A stretch of 64,000 bases of DNA, taken from NCBI GenBank assembly GCA_028868735.1, contig JAGWTW010000006.1, forward strand, positions 1-64,000, in the 5' to 3' direction. The notes under the pieces are model-generated. The model had not been told where the DNA came from. It saw only the letters and a list, made by a program, of their open reading frames with translations, and did no database searches. The DNA comes from Hyphomicrobiales bacterium. Lineage in GTDB: Bacteria; Pseudomonadota; Alphaproteobacteria; Rhizobiales; Beijerinckiaceae. This document shows positions 16,402 to 25,181 of the stretch, piece after piece (the first letter of the stretch is position 1; each line of letters begins with the position of its first letter). A program made the translations under genes and the position numbers.

Positions 16402-16785
16402 GTGCCGCACGTCATCGTCGAATATTCGGCCAATCTCGAAGCCGATCTCGATCCGCGCAAGCTGATCGGCCGCATTCACAAGGCTGTCGTGGAGACAGGC
16501 GTCTATCCGCTCGGCGGCGTCCGCGTGCGCGCGGCGCGTCGCGAACTCTGCATCGTCGCGGACGGCGATCCTGAAAACGCTTTCGTCGCGGTCCTCATCC
16601 GCATGGGGCAGGGACGCGACGCGGAGACGCGTCGGCGTGTGTCGAAGGACGTGCTCGCAGCCCTGGCCGACGAAACGGGCGCGAGCTTCGCCAAACGCGG
16701 TCTGTCCCTGTCGGTCGAAATTCAGGAGATCGACGAGGTCGGCGCAAGCCGCAAGAACAACCTGCACGAACGGCTGAAGGCATAA
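16402..16785 (+). CDS. 5-carboxymethyl-2-hydroxymuconate isomerase-like
   Basis: The 127-residue protein belongs to the CHMI (HpaF) branch of the tautomerase superfamily. After Met removal it would start with the catalytic Pro (PHVIVEYSANLE), and it keeps the later pattern GVRVRAARRELCIVADGD and VEIQEID. HpaF isomerises a muconate semialdehyde product in homoprotocatechuate degradation. No other hpa gene is adjacent, so the exact substrate may differ. The start is GTG at 16402 with GGAG before it. Last gene of the run that begins at 14228. Confidence 0.85.
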   Translation: MPHVIVEYSANLEADLDPRKLIGRIHKAVVETGVYPLGGVRVRAARRELCIVADGDPENAFVAVLIRMGQGRDAETRRRVSKDVLAALADETGASFAKRGLSLSVEIQEIDEVGASRKNNLHERLKA

Positions 16786-16978
16786 AGGGCTGAATTTTCC
16801 AACGCTCCCGCGTCGGTCTCCTTCTTTCGTACAGGATTGCGGCAGTTCATTGCGAACTTGCAGATTCAGGCGTACGCTTTGCGCTAGCCGGAGGCTACGT
16901 TTCTCCGGCACATGACCGGAAGCGGACTGCAGTCCCGCAAGGCCTGCGCGCGCCGATCGGGAAACGCTGCGAGGGATC

Positions 16979-17467
16979 ATGCCCGAATTGACGATCAACG
17001 GGCGTGCGCAGTCTGTCGATGCGACAGACGACACGCCGCTCCTCTGGGTAATTCGCGAACAATTGCAGATGACCGGCACCAAATTCGGGTGCGGAAAGGG
17101 TTTCTGCGGCGCCTGCACCGTTCACGTCGACGGCGTCGCCGTGCGCTCCTGCTCGACTCCCGTCGGCGAGGTGGCGGGCAAGAAGATCACGACGATCGAA
17201 GGCCTGCATCCGCGCGGCGAACATGCGTTGCAGAAAGCGTGGATCGCCGAGCAGGTGCCGCAATGCGGGTATTGCCAGAGCGGCCAGATCATGCAGGCGG
17301 CGACGCTGCTCGCCAGCAATCCGAATCCTTCTCGCGACGAAATCGTCGCGCACATGGACGGCAACCTGTGCCGTTGCATGACCTATCCCCGGATCGTGAA
17401 GGCGATCCAGCGCGCTGCGGCCGATCTGCGCGCCTCCAACGAAACCGCTGGCGCGAGGAGGGGATGA
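16979..17467 (+). CDS. molybdenum hydroxylase [2Fe-2S] small subunit (IorA type)
   Basis: The 162-residue iron-sulfur subunit passes electrons from the molybdenum site. Plant-type ferredoxin Cys are C38, C43, C46 and C58, and the second cluster uses C96, C99, C131 and C133 (QCGYCQSGQ and CRCMTYPRI). The two-subunit arrangement without a FAD subunit is that of isoquinoline 1-oxidoreductase IorAB, but the substrate cannot be predicted and aldehydes are also possible. Its stop overlaps the start of the large subunit (ATGA). About 190 bases upstream contain no gene and probably hold the promoter. Confidence 0.92.
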   Translation: MPELTINGRAQSVDATDDTPLLWVIREQLQMTGTKFGCGKGFCGACTVHVDGVAVRSCSTPVGEVAGKKITTIEGLHPRGEHALQKAWIAEQVPQCGYCQSGQIMQAATLLASNPNPSRDEIVAHMDGNLCRCMTYPRIVKAIQRAAADLRASNETAGARRG

Positions 17468-19743
17468 TGACCAAGCACGAAAAAATCGCCGTGGGCGAAA
17501 CCATCGATCTGTCGCGCCGCTCGTTCGTCGTCGGGTCGACGGCTGCGGGCCTTGCCTGCGCGTTCGGGCCCTCGCTCGCGCTTGCTGACGCGGCTGCGAG
17601 CGCATTTGCGCCGAGCGTCTGGTATTCGGTTGCGCCCGACGGAATCGTGACCGTCAACGTCGGCAAGGCCGACATGGGGCAGCACGTCGCGAGCACGATG
17701 GCGCAGCTCGTCGCCGAAGAACTCGGCGCTGCTTGGAGCGACATGCGCGTCAATCTGACGGGCAACGATCCGAAATACAACGACCCGGCGCTCGGCGCGA
17801 TCATCACCGGCGGCTCCTGGTCGACCAAGATGAATTTCGACGCCATGAGCCGCGCGGGCGCAGCCGGACGTCTGGCGCTGGTCGACGCCGCAGCCGCGAT
17901 GATGGGCGCGCCGGCAAGCGAACTCAGCGTGTACGGTTCGGTGATTTCGCATGCGAAATCCGGAAAGTCGAAGACGTTCGCGGATGTCGTCAAGGGCGGC
18001 AAGATCACGCGGACGTTCTCCGCCGACGATCTCAAGGCGATCAAGCTGAAATCCGCGGATCAATATGTGCTGATCGGCCAGGATCTGCCGCAGATCGACA
18101 TTCCCGCCAAGACCAACGGTTCGGCGAAATACGGCATCGACATGATGCTGCCGGGCATGGTCTACGGCAAGCTCGTCATGCCGCCCGTGCGCTATGGCGC
18201 GAAGGTCACGAACGTCGACGACAGCGCGGCGAAGAAAGTGCCGGGCTTCATCAAGGCGGTCGTGCTCGACGACAAGACCGGCACGACGACCGGATGGGTC
18301 GTGGCGGTCGCCTCCACCTACGCCAACGCCATGAAAGCGGCCGCGGCGCTCAAGGTGACCTGGGACAAGGGACCGAATGCGGACGCCTCGTCAGAAAGCC
18401 TGCTTGCGGAAGCAAAGCGGTTGCAGAAGGACGGTTCGACCGCGCTGTTCTTCGTCAAGAACGGCGATCCGGAAGCCGGCATGAAGGACATGCCCAAGGT
18501 TCTTGAGGCCGAATATACGACGAACATCAACATCCATTGTCCGATGGAGCCGATGAACGCGACCGCCGAATACAAGGACGGCGTGCTGCATCTCTACACC
18601 GGCAATCAGTTCGCTACGCGTACGACGGGAATCGCGGCCGGCGCTTGCGGCATCGATCCCAAACACGTCGTGATGCATCAGTTCTGGCTCGGCGGCGGCT
18701 TCGGGCGCCGGCTCGACTCGGACATGGTCGTTCCGGCGGCGCTTGCGGCAAAGGATGTCGGCAAGCCGGTGAAGGTCATCTATTCCCGCGAGGACGACAT
18801 GACCTTCGACTTCACGCGGCCGCTCACCTATCAGAAGGTAAAGGCCGCGCTGAACGGCGACGGCAAGCTGGTGGCGATGGAGCATGACGTGGTCAGCGCG
18901 TGGCCGACGGCGCGCTGGGGGATTCCGGCGTTCCTGACGCCGTCGGTCGACAAGAAGGGCTCGCTCGACGGATTCACGATGAACGGTGCGGATTTCTTCT
19001 ACACCGTGCCCAATCACTACGTGCGCGCGATCCTGAATGAAAAGGCGCAGGCGGCGACGCCGTCGGGCCAATTGCGTTCGGTCGCGCCGGGATGGACGTT
19101 CTGGGCCGTCGAAAGCATGATCGACGAACTCGCGCATGCCGCGGGCAAAGATCCGCTCGATTTCCGTCTCGCAATGCTCGACGGCGCGGGCGAAAACGCC
19201 GGCGGCGCGCAACGCCTGCGCAATACGCTTCTGGCGGCCGTCGGCCTCGCCGGCTACGGCACCAAGAAGCTGCCGAAAGGCGAGGCGCAGGGCATCGCCT
19301 GCGTCAGCTCGCAGGAGCGTGCGACGGCGACGTGGACGGCCTGCGTCGCGCACGTCGCCGTCGGGAACGACGGCGCGGTGAAAGTGAAGCGCCTGACGGT
19401 TGCGACGGACGTCGGCACCGCGATCAACCCCGACGGCGTGCGGGCGCAGGTGATGGGCGCGGCGTCCTGGGGCATGTCGCTCGCCTTGTTCGAAAAGGCG
19501 ACCATGAAGAACGGCGCGATCCAGGAATCGAACTTCGACCTGTACACGCCGATGCGCATGGGACAGATTCCGGAGATCGACGTCGCGATTATCGGCAATG
19601 GCGAAGCGCCCTGCGGCTGCGGAGAGCCCGCGGTGACCGTGGTCGCGCCGGCGATCGGCAACGCTGTCTTCAACGCCGTCGGCGCCCGCGTGCGGTCGCT
19701 GCCGATCGACGCGGCTGCGGTCAAGGCCGCGATGAAGGCCTGA
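17464..19743 (+). CDS. molybdenum hydroxylase large subunit (IorB type), Tat-exported
   Basis: The 759-residue catalytic subunit binds a molybdopterin cofactor. [17 protein letters not shown] near residue 18 is a twin-arginine signal with cleavage near ALADA, so the enzyme probably acts in the periplasm and the small subunit may travel with it. Molybdopterin-binding phrases include [27 protein letters not shown] and [19 protein letters not shown] at the end. The protein is two-subunit IorB-like in length. No XdhC-type cofactor insertion gene is adjacent. ATG 17464 and ATG 17467 are both in frame; either may start translation. A strong terminator follows. Confidence 0.93.
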   Translation: MMTKHEKIAVGETIDLSRRSFVVGSTAAGLACAFGPSLALADAAASAFAPSVWYSVAPDGIVTVNVGKADMGQHVASTMAQLVAEELGAAWSDMRVNLTGNDPKYNDPALGAIITGGSWSTKMNFDAMSRAGAAGRLALVDAAAAMMGAPASELSVYGSVISHAKSGKSKTFADVVKGGKITRTFSADDLKAIKLKSADQYVLIGQDLPQIDIPAKTNGSAKYGIDMMLPGMVYGKLVMPPVRYGAKVTNVDDSAAKKVPGFIKAVVLDDKTGTTTGWVVAVASTYANAMKAAAALKVTWDKGPNADASSESLLAEAKRLQKDGSTALFFVKNGDPEAGMKDMPKVLEAEYTTNINIHCPMEPMNATAEYKDGVLHLYTGNQFATRTTGIAAGACGIDPKHVVMHQFWLGGGFGRRLDSDMVVPAALAAKDVGKPVKVIYSREDDMTFDFTRPLTYQKVKAALNGDGKLVAMEHDVVSAWPTARWGIPAFLTPSVDKKGSLDGFTMNGADFFYTVPNHYVRAILNEKAQAATPSGQLRSVAPGWTFWAVESMIDELAHAAGKDPLDFRLAMLDGAGENAGGAQRLRNTLLAAVGLAGYGTKKLPKGEAQGIACVSSQERATATWTACVAHVAVGNDGAVKVKRLTVATDVGTAINPDGVRAQVMGAASWGMSLALFEKATMKNGAIQESNFDLYTPMRMGQIPEIDVAIIGNGEAPCGCGEPAVTVVAPAIGNAVFNAVGARVRSLPIDAAAVKAAMKA

Positions 19744-19763
19744 TCGCTTCGCACGCAAGCAAG

Positions 19764-19800
19764 AAGCCCGCGCTGGAAACAGCGCGGGCTTAATTTTGTT
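19764..19800 (+). terminator. intrinsic terminator after the molybdenum hydroxylase
   Basis: AAGCCCGCGCTG (19764-19775) and CAGCGCGGGCTT (19780-19791) form a perfect 12-pair stem with a GAAA loop, followed by a T-rich run (AATTTTGTTT). It ends the molybdenum hydroxylase operon. Confidence 0.93.
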
Positions 19801-19811
19801 TCTCTTCCGCC

Positions 19812-19829
19812 ATGTGAGAAAGGTCACAT
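19812..19829. promoter_or_regulatory. CRP-type palindrome
   Basis: ATGTGA, six bases, then TCACAT is a perfect inverted repeat and contains the classical CRP core TGTGA-N6-TCACA. It lies 75 bases before the start of the small membrane protein gene. A CRP-family protein of the cAMP type would be the expected ligand; it differs from the TTGAC/TTGAT sites used by FnrL nearby. Confidence 0.6.
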
Positions 19830-19863
19830 CCGATCCGAACGGGCAGGGGTACTCCTCGCGCTC

Positions 19864-19886
19864 AGCGGACGGATTGTCAGTCCGCT
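19864..19886 (+). other. 5' leader hairpin before a small gene
   Basis: AGCGGAC (19864-19870) pairs with GTCCGCT (19880-19886) around a nine-base loop. It lies between the CRP-type site and the ribosome-binding site of the small gene at 19904. It lacks a T run, so it is not a terminator; it could protect the 5' end of the mRNA. Confidence 0.4.
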
Positions 19887-19903
19887 CTCACGCGGAGACC
19901 GCC

Positions 19904-20122
19904 ATGCCGACGACGCTCGTCACTCGCACCTCGCTAGCCAGTGCGCAGGGCCGCCGAACCGATCGCAACGACGGCGAGCGCTCGAGTTCGACCTTGTCTT
20001 CAATTCTCCTGTTTGCGGCCATCAGCCTCGCCGCTTTCGCTGCATGCGTGGTTTCTCTCGAGTACGGCCTGCACCCGACGCCTGCGGCGTTGACGGAAAT
20101 CTCCGCGCTGCTCGCGCCCTGA
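19904..20122 (+). CDS. small single-span membrane protein, unknown
   Basis: The 72-residue protein has a polar, Arg/Ser-rich N-terminus, one membrane helix (SSILLFAAISLAAFAACVV, about residues 30-48) and a short C-terminal tail HPTPAALTEISALL. ATG at 19904 has GGAGACC before it. I recognise no family. Its setting is notable: it has a terminator upstream, then a perfect CRP-type site and a hairpin leader, and it lies convergent to hemN. That argues for a real, regulated small gene. Confidence 0.6.
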   Translation: MPTTLVTRTSLASAQGRRTDRNDGERSSSTLSSILLFAAISLAAFAACVVSLEYGLHPTPAALTEISALLAP

Positions 20123-20136
20123 TTAGACGTCCCTGA

Positions 20137-21540
20137 TCAGACTCCCCTGGAGTGACGCGTCGCCTCGCGGTCGAGGTGCGCGTCGAATGCGGCGCAGATC
20201 GAACGGATGAAGTCGCGCCCATCGCGCGTCGCCGCAACGACGGGGCCGCTGACGGTCGCAATTCCGTCGCTTTCCATCGGCTTCAGCCTTTCAAAGGCGT
20301 CAGCCAAATCTTCGATCCGGCGATCGTGCCTGCCGCAAACTTCCGCAAGGTCGATCGTGAAGTCGCACATCAGGCGTTCGATGATCTCGGCCCGGAACCG
20401 GTCATCGGCGCTCATCTCGACGCCGCGTGCGACCGGCAATTCGCCGCGCTCCAGCTTCTCGCGCCATTGCGGCACGGCGGCGGCGTTCTGTACGTAGCCC
20501 TGAGGCATGCGGCCGATCGATGAAGCGCCGAAACCGATGAGCACGGGGGCTTCGTCGGTCGTGTAGCCCTGGAAATTGCGGCGCATGCGGCCTTCGCCGG
20601 CGGCCGCGGCGAGCGAATCGTCCGCCTTCGCGAAATGGTCGAGTCCAAGTCGGCGCCAGCCGCGCGCTTCCAGAAATTCGGCTGCGCGGCGCTGCATTTC
20701 ATAGCGCAGACGCGAGTCCGGAAGCTCGTCCTCGAGGATCAGCTTCTGGTGCGCCTTCATCCATGGGACATGTGCGTAGCCGAAGAGAGAGAGCCGGTCG
20801 GGCGACAAGGCGAGCGCCTTGTCGATCGTCTCCTCGAGGCCTTTCAGGGTCTGGCGCGGCAGCCCGTACATGAGGTCCAGGTTGAGCGAGGAGACGCCGG
20901 CGTCGCGCAGGAGGCCGGCGGCGCGGGCGACGACGTCGAACGGCTGCTCGCGATTGATCGCCTTCTGGACCGACGAATCGAAATCCTGGACGCCGAGGCT
21001 CGCCCGGTTCAAACCGCCGTCCGCAGCCGCGCGCACCCATTCCGCGGTGAGCGTGCGCGGGTCGATTTCGGCGGCGATCTCCGCGTCCGGCCCGAAGTCG
21101 AATCGCTCAGCGAGCTTCGCGAGCGCCGCGCCGACTTCCGCCGGCGCAAGCATGTTCGGCGTTCCGCCGCCGAAATGGACCGAACCGGCGACCAGGCGCT
21201 GCGACAGCGTGTCGGCGACGAGATCGATCTCGCGCAACAGGCGCGACACATAGTCCTCGATCGGCGAGCGACGATTCACGACCACGGTGTTGCAACCGCA
21301 GTACCAGCACATGCGGTCGCAGAACGGCACGTGCAGGTAGAGCGAAACGGCGCCCGCGTCCCGGCGCAAGCTTTGCAGCCATGCGACATATTCGCGCGCC
21401 GTGACCTGCGGGGTGAACTGGACCGCCGTCGGGTAGGAGGTATAGCGAGGCGTCCGCCCTCCGTACCGCTCGATCAGGAGATCGACGCGATCGGTGGGAT
21501 TGCTGGGGTTTTCAGCCGCCAGGGCTGTGGACGCATTCAT
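20137..21540 (-). CDS. hemN: oxygen-independent coproporphyrinogen III dehydrogenase
   Basis: This radical-SAM enzyme decarboxylates coproporphyrinogen III to protoporphyrinogen IX without oxygen, supplying haem under low oxygen. The cluster motif is C74-x3-C78-x2-C81 in HVPFCDRMCWYC, followed by HFGGGTPN and the HemN C-terminal domain. At 467 residues it is of normal HemN length. ATG at 21540 is preferred (GAGG upstream); an ATG six codons earlier is possible. It diverges from ccoN and shares the FNR/FixK palindrome at 21592-21605, which fits joint anaerobic induction of haem synthesis and the haem-rich cbb3 oxidase. Confidence 0.95.
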   Translation of the reverse strand: MNASTALAAENPSNPTDRVDLLIERYGGRTPRYTSYPTAVQFTPQVTAREYVAWLQSLRRDAGAVSLYLHVPFCDRMCWYCGCNTVVVNRRSPIEDYVSRLLREIDLVADTLSQRLVAGSVHFGGGTPNMLAPAEVGAALAKLAERFDFGPDAEIAAEIDPRTLTAEWVRAAADGGLNRASLGVQDFDSSVQKAINREQPFDVVARAAGLLRDAGVSSLNLDLMYGLPRQTLKGLEETIDKALALSPDRLSLFGYAHVPWMKAHQKLILEDELPDSRLRYEMQRRAAEFLEARGWRRLGLDHFAKADDSLAAAAGEGRMRRNFQGYTTDEAPVLIGFGASSIGRMPQGYVQNAAAVPQWREKLERGELPVARGVEMSADDRFRAEIIERLMCDFTIDLAEVCGRHDRRIEDLADAFERLKPMESDGIATVSGPVVAATRDGRDFIRSICAAFDAHLDREATRHSRGV

Positions 21541-21591
21541 CGGAGCCTCGATCTGCATTAGCCTTTTGGCGCATGCGCAGAGAAGGACACC

Positions 21592-21605
21592 TTGACGCAT
21601 GTCAA
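21592..21605. promoter_or_regulatory. FNR/FixK (FnrL) box between hemN and ccoN
   Basis: TTGACGCATGTCAA is a perfect 14-base palindrome of the TTGAC-N4-GTCAA form, a close version of the FNR/FixK consensus TTGAT-N4-ATCAA. It lies 52 bases before hemN and about 100 bases before ccoN. The FnrL-type gene at 31360 is the obvious candidate regulator. Confidence 0.9.
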
Positions 21606-21705
21606 AGTCCTGGTGCGGCGCGGTATGCACCTTGGCGCCGCTGGGCAGGGACAGGTGCGTCCCGATTCAGCCGCACAGAAATTTTCCGCGCAACAGGGCA
21701 AACTC

Positions 21706-23364
21706 ATGGCGCAAGCAGCTCAATCCGGGAAAAGCATGCGGATAGGGGAGGCAGGCCTCCTGGTCGTGCTTTCCGCGCTCGCACTCTTTTCGATCTTCGT
21801 CGCATCCAAGGCATGGACGCCGGTCTATGCCTTCCACGCCTGGCTGTTCGCGCTGGGGTCCATCGCCGCCGTCGTCGGCATCTTCAAGCGCTACGGCGCG
21901 CGCGACGCCGCGTGGCCGGTCCAGGAGATCGACGGTCGCCCGAACTACAATTACGGGCCGATCAAGTTCTCCGCGGTCATCGCGTTGTTCTGGGGCATCG
22001 CCGGGTTTCTCGTCGGACTCTACATTGCGCTCGAACTCGCCTTTCCGGCGCTGAATTTCGACTTGCCGTGGATCTCGTTCGGCCGGCTGCGTCCGTTGCA
22101 CACGTCCGCCGTGATCTTCGCGTTCGGCGGCAACGTGCTGATCTCGACGTCCATGTACGTCATGCAGCGCACGTCCCGCGCGCGCCTCGCTGGCGATCTC
22201 GCGCCGTGGTTCGTCGTGCTCGGCTACAATTTCTTCATCCTGATCGCCGGCACGGGCTATCTGCTCGGCGTTACGCGGGCGCACGAATACGCCGAGCCCG
22301 AGTGGTATGCGATCTTGTGGCTCGTCGTGGTGTGGGTCACCTATCTGCTGGTGTATCTCTTCACGCTCGCCAAGCGCACCGAGCCGCACATCTATGTCGC
22401 GAACTGGTTCTATCTCGCCTTCATCGTGACGATCGCCGTTCTGGTGCTCGGCAACAACACGGAAATCCCGATCTCGATCTTCTCGCCGAAGTCGGTGATC
22501 GTGTGGTCGGGCGTGCAGGATGCGATGGTTCAGTGGTGGTACGGCCACAACGCCGTCGGCTTCTTCCTGACCGCCGGCTTCCTCGGCATCATGTACTATT
22601 TCGTACCGAAGCGCGCCGAACGTCCGGTCTATTCCTACCGGCTGTCGATCGTGCACTTCTGGGCCCTGATCTTCCTCTATATCTGGGCGGGGCCGCACCA
22701 TCTGCACTACACCGCGCTGCCGGACTGGGCGCAGACGCTGGGCATGACCTTCTCGATCATGCTGTGGATGCCCTCGTGGGGCGGCATGATCAACGGCCTG
22801 ATGACGCTGTCGGGCGCGTGGGACAAGCTGCGGACCGATCCCGTGCTACGCATGCTGGTCGTCTCGGTCGCGTTCTACGGTATGTCGACTTTCGAAGGTC
22901 CGCTGATGTCGGTGAAGGCGGTCAACGCGCTCAGCCACTATACGGACTGGGGCATCGGCCACGTGCATTCCGGCTCGCTCGGCTGGGTCGGCTTCGTGTC
23001 GTTCGGCGCGCTCTACTGCCTGATCCCGTGGGTGTTCAACCGCAAGGGACTCTATTCGCTGAAGCTCGTCGACTGGCACTTCTGGCTCGGTACGATCGGC
23101 ATCGTCTTCTACATCTCGGCGATGTGGGTGGCGGGCATCATGCAGGGTCTGATGTGGCGCGCCTACACGCCGCAAGGCTTCCTCGAATATTCCTTCGTGG
23201 AGACCACGGAAGCGATGCATCCGATGTATGTGATCCGCGCTCTCGGCGGCGGCATGTTCCTCCTCGGCGCCCTGATCATGGCCTTCAACATCTACAAGAC
23301 CATCGCTTCGCCTGAGGCTTCGGCCGTCCCGACCGGACGTCCGGCGCTCGCCCCGGCAGAGTGA
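21706..23364 (+). CDS. ccoN: cbb3-type cytochrome c oxidase subunit I
   Basis: This is the 552-residue catalytic subunit (FixN) that reduces oxygen with high affinity in the inner membrane. About twelve membrane spans are visible. Haem and copper ligand regions include [47 protein letters not shown] and [12 protein letters not shown], with the His residues expected for haem b, CuB and haem b3. ATG at 21706 gives the usual short N-terminal lead. It is the first gene of ccoNOQPGHIS and follows the FnrL box. Confidence 0.97.
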   Translation: MAQAAQSGKSMRIGEAGLLVVLSALALFSIFVASKAWTPVYAFHAWLFALGSIAAVVGIFKRYGARDAAWPVQEIDGRPNYNYGPIKFSAVIALFWGIAGFLVGLYIALELAFPALNFDLPWISFGRLRPLHTSAVIFAFGGNVLISTSMYVMQRTSRARLAGDLAPWFVVLGYNFFILIAGTGYLLGVTRAHEYAEPEWYAILWLVVVWVTYLLVYLFTLAKRTEPHIYVANWFYLAFIVTIAVLVLGNNTEIPISIFSPKSVIVWSGVQDAMVQWWYGHNAVGFFLTAGFLGIMYYFVPKRAERPVYSYRLSIVHFWALIFLYIWAGPHHLHYTALPDWAQTLGMTFSIMLWMPSWGGMINGLMTLSGAWDKLRTDPVLRMLVVSVAFYGMSTFEGPLMSVKAVNALSHYTDWGIGHVHSGSLGWVGFVSFGALYCLIPWVFNRKGLYSLKLVDWHFWLGTIGIVFYISAMWVAGIMQGLMWRAYTPQGFLEYSFVETTEAMHPMYVIRALGGGMFLLGALIMAFNIYKTIASPEASAVPTGRPALAPAE

Positions 23365-23376
23365 GGAGAAAGAAAA

Positions 23377-24132
23377 ATGGCTAGCTCCACACAATCCTCC
23401 TCGCTCTGGCACAAGCACGCGATCTTCGAGAAGAACTCGATCATCCTTGTGATCGGCATCATCGTGGCGATCGCCTGGGGCGGTCTCGTCGAGATCGTGC
23501 CGCTGTTCTATCTCAAGAGCACGATCGAGAAAGTGGACGGGGTGCGTCCCTACACGCCTCTCGAACTCGCCGGCTACAACATCTACGTCCGCGAAGGCTG
23601 TTATCTCTGCCATTCGCAGATGATCCGTCCGCTACGCGACGAGGTCGAGCGCTACGGCCACTACTCGCTGGCGGCCGAGAGCATGTACGATCATCCCTTC
23701 CAGTGGGGATCGAAGCGCAACGGACCCGATCTCGCGCGCGTCGGCGGCAAATATTCCGACGACTGGCATCGCGACCATTTGCGCAATCCGCGCGCGGTCG
23801 TGCCCGCCTCGATCATGCCGTCCTATCCCTGGCTCGAGAAGACGCCGCTGGATTCGACGCATATCGGCGACCAGATGAAGACGCTTTCGGTCGTCGGCGT
23901 GCCCTACACGCAGGAGATGATCGACAGCGCCGAGGCCGATCTCAAGGCGCAGGGCGCCGGCGACGGCAAGGCGGCGACGGCGCTCGTCAAGCGCTACCCG
24001 AAGACGGTCGTTCGCGATCTGACGGCTGAAAAGGACGGGCTTACGGAACTCGACGCGCTGGTCGCCTACCTGCAGCATCTCGGAACGCAGGTGGACTTCA
24101 AGCTCTACGACGACAAAGCCAATATCCGGTGA
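23377..24132 (+). CDS. ccoO: cbb3-type cytochrome c oxidase subunit II
   Basis: This 251-residue mono-haem cytochrome c subunit (FixO) has one N-terminal membrane anchor ([19 protein letters not shown]) and then a periplasmic domain with the haem site C75-x2-C78-H79 (CYLCHSQM). Later MPSYPWL supplies the region of the axial Met. It transfers electrons to CcoN. It begins 12 bases after ccoN behind GAGGAGAAAG. Confidence 0.97.
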   Translation: MASSTQSSSLWHKHAIFEKNSIILVIGIIVAIAWGGLVEIVPLFYLKSTIEKVDGVRPYTPLELAGYNIYVREGCYLCHSQMIRPLRDEVERYGHYSLAAESMYDHPFQWGSKRNGPDLARVGGKYSDDWHRDHLRNPRAVVPASIMPSYPWLEKTPLDSTHIGDQMKTLSVVGVPYTQEMIDSAEADLKAQGAGDGKAATALVKRYPKTVVRDLTAEKDGLTELDALVAYLQHLGTQVDFKLYDDKANIR

Positions 24133-24139
24133 GGCCGAC

Positions 24140-24292
24140 ATGAGCTCCTACGAATACTGGCGTAGCTTCGCGGCGAGTTGGGGAACGATCTATTTCGCCG
24201 CGATATTCTTCATTGCGCTCATCTACACGATGTGGCCCTCGAAGCGGAAAGACTTCGAGGAGGCTTCGCACATCCCGCTCATCGAGGATTGA
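24140..24292 (+). CDS. ccoQ: cbb3-type oxidase small subunit
   Basis: The 50-residue protein MSSYEYWRSFAASWGT... has one membrane helix (IYFAAIFFIALIYTMW) and a charged C-terminus KRKDFEEASHIPL, the standard CcoQ/FixQ pattern. It stabilises the oxidase complex. Start and stop lie tightly between ccoO (seven bases) and ccoP (its TGA overlaps the ccoP ATG). Confidence 0.93.
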   Translation: MSSYEYWRSFAASWGTIYFAAIFFIALIYTMWPSKRKDFEEASHIPLIED

Positions 24293-25179
24293 TGGACATG
24301 GCCAACGCAACTGAACCGAGAGTCGACGCCCGGACGGGCACGGCGACGACCGGCCACGAATGGGACGGCATCGCCGAACTCAACACGCCGCTGCCGCGCT
24401 GGTGGCTCTGGACTTTCTACCTCACGATCGTCTGGTCGATCGGATACTGGATCGTCTATCCGGCATGGCCGGGCGTGACGGGATTCACGCAGGGCGCGTT
24501 CGGATGGCACGCGCGTTCGGCGGTCGTCGACGACCTGAAGGAATTGCAGGCCATTCGCGGGCCGGGTGAAGCCAAGCTCGCGGCCGCCAAGCTCGACGAG
24601 ATCGAGAAGAATCCTGAATTGCTGGCGTTCGCGCGCGCCTCCGGCGGCGCCGCATTCGCCAACAATTGCGCGCCTTGTCACGGCGCGGGCGCGCAGGGCG
24701 CCGTGGGTTATCCCAACCTCAACGACGACGACTGGCTGTGGGGCGGATCGCTCGACGACATCCAGCAGACGATCACGCACGGCGCGCGTTGGGACGCGGA
24801 CAAAGCGACGCGCTCGAGCCTCATGCCTGCTTTCGGCCGCGACGGGATTTTGAAGGCCGACGAAATCGCCAATGTCGCGCAATACGTGCGTTCGCTGTCG
24901 GGGCTGCCGAACGAGACGAACGCAAACCTCGCCAAGGGCAAGGAATTGTTCGCGACGAACTGCGCCGTCTGCCACGGCGACGACGGCAAGGGCAAGCAGG
25001 AAGTCGGCGCCCCGAACCTGACCGACAAGATCTGGCTCTATGGCTCCGACACGGCGTCGATCGTTAACCGGATCAATGTCGGCGGCGGCGGCCAGATGCC
25101 GGCATGGGGCGGCCGCCTCGATCCGACAACGATCAAGGCGTTGACGGTATACGTGCACAGCCTCGGCGGAGGTAAATAG
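24292..25179 (+). CDS. ccoP: cbb3-type cytochrome c oxidase subunit III
   Basis: This 295-residue di-haem cytochrome c (FixP) has the N-terminal anchor (WWLWTFYLTIVWSIGYWIVY, about 37-56) and two haem motifs, C126-x2-C129-H130 (CAPCH) and C224-x2-C227-H228 (CAVCH), each followed by a Met region. It accepts electrons from soluble cytochrome c or the bc1 complex. The TGATG overlap with ccoQ indicates coupled translation. Confidence 0.97.
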   Translation: MDMANATEPRVDARTGTATTGHEWDGIAELNTPLPRWWLWTFYLTIVWSIGYWIVYPAWPGVTGFTQGAFGWHARSAVVDDLKELQAIRGPGEAKLAAAKLDEIEKNPELLAFARASGGAAFANNCAPCHGAGAQGAVGYPNLNDDDWLWGGSLDDIQQTITHGARWDADKATRSSLMPAFGRDGILKADEIANVAQYVRSLSGLPNETNANLAKGKELFATNCAVCHGDDGKGKQEVGAPNLTDKIWLYGSDTASIVNRINVGGGGQMPAWGGRLDPTTIKALTVYVHSLGGGK

Positions 25180-25181
25180 GC

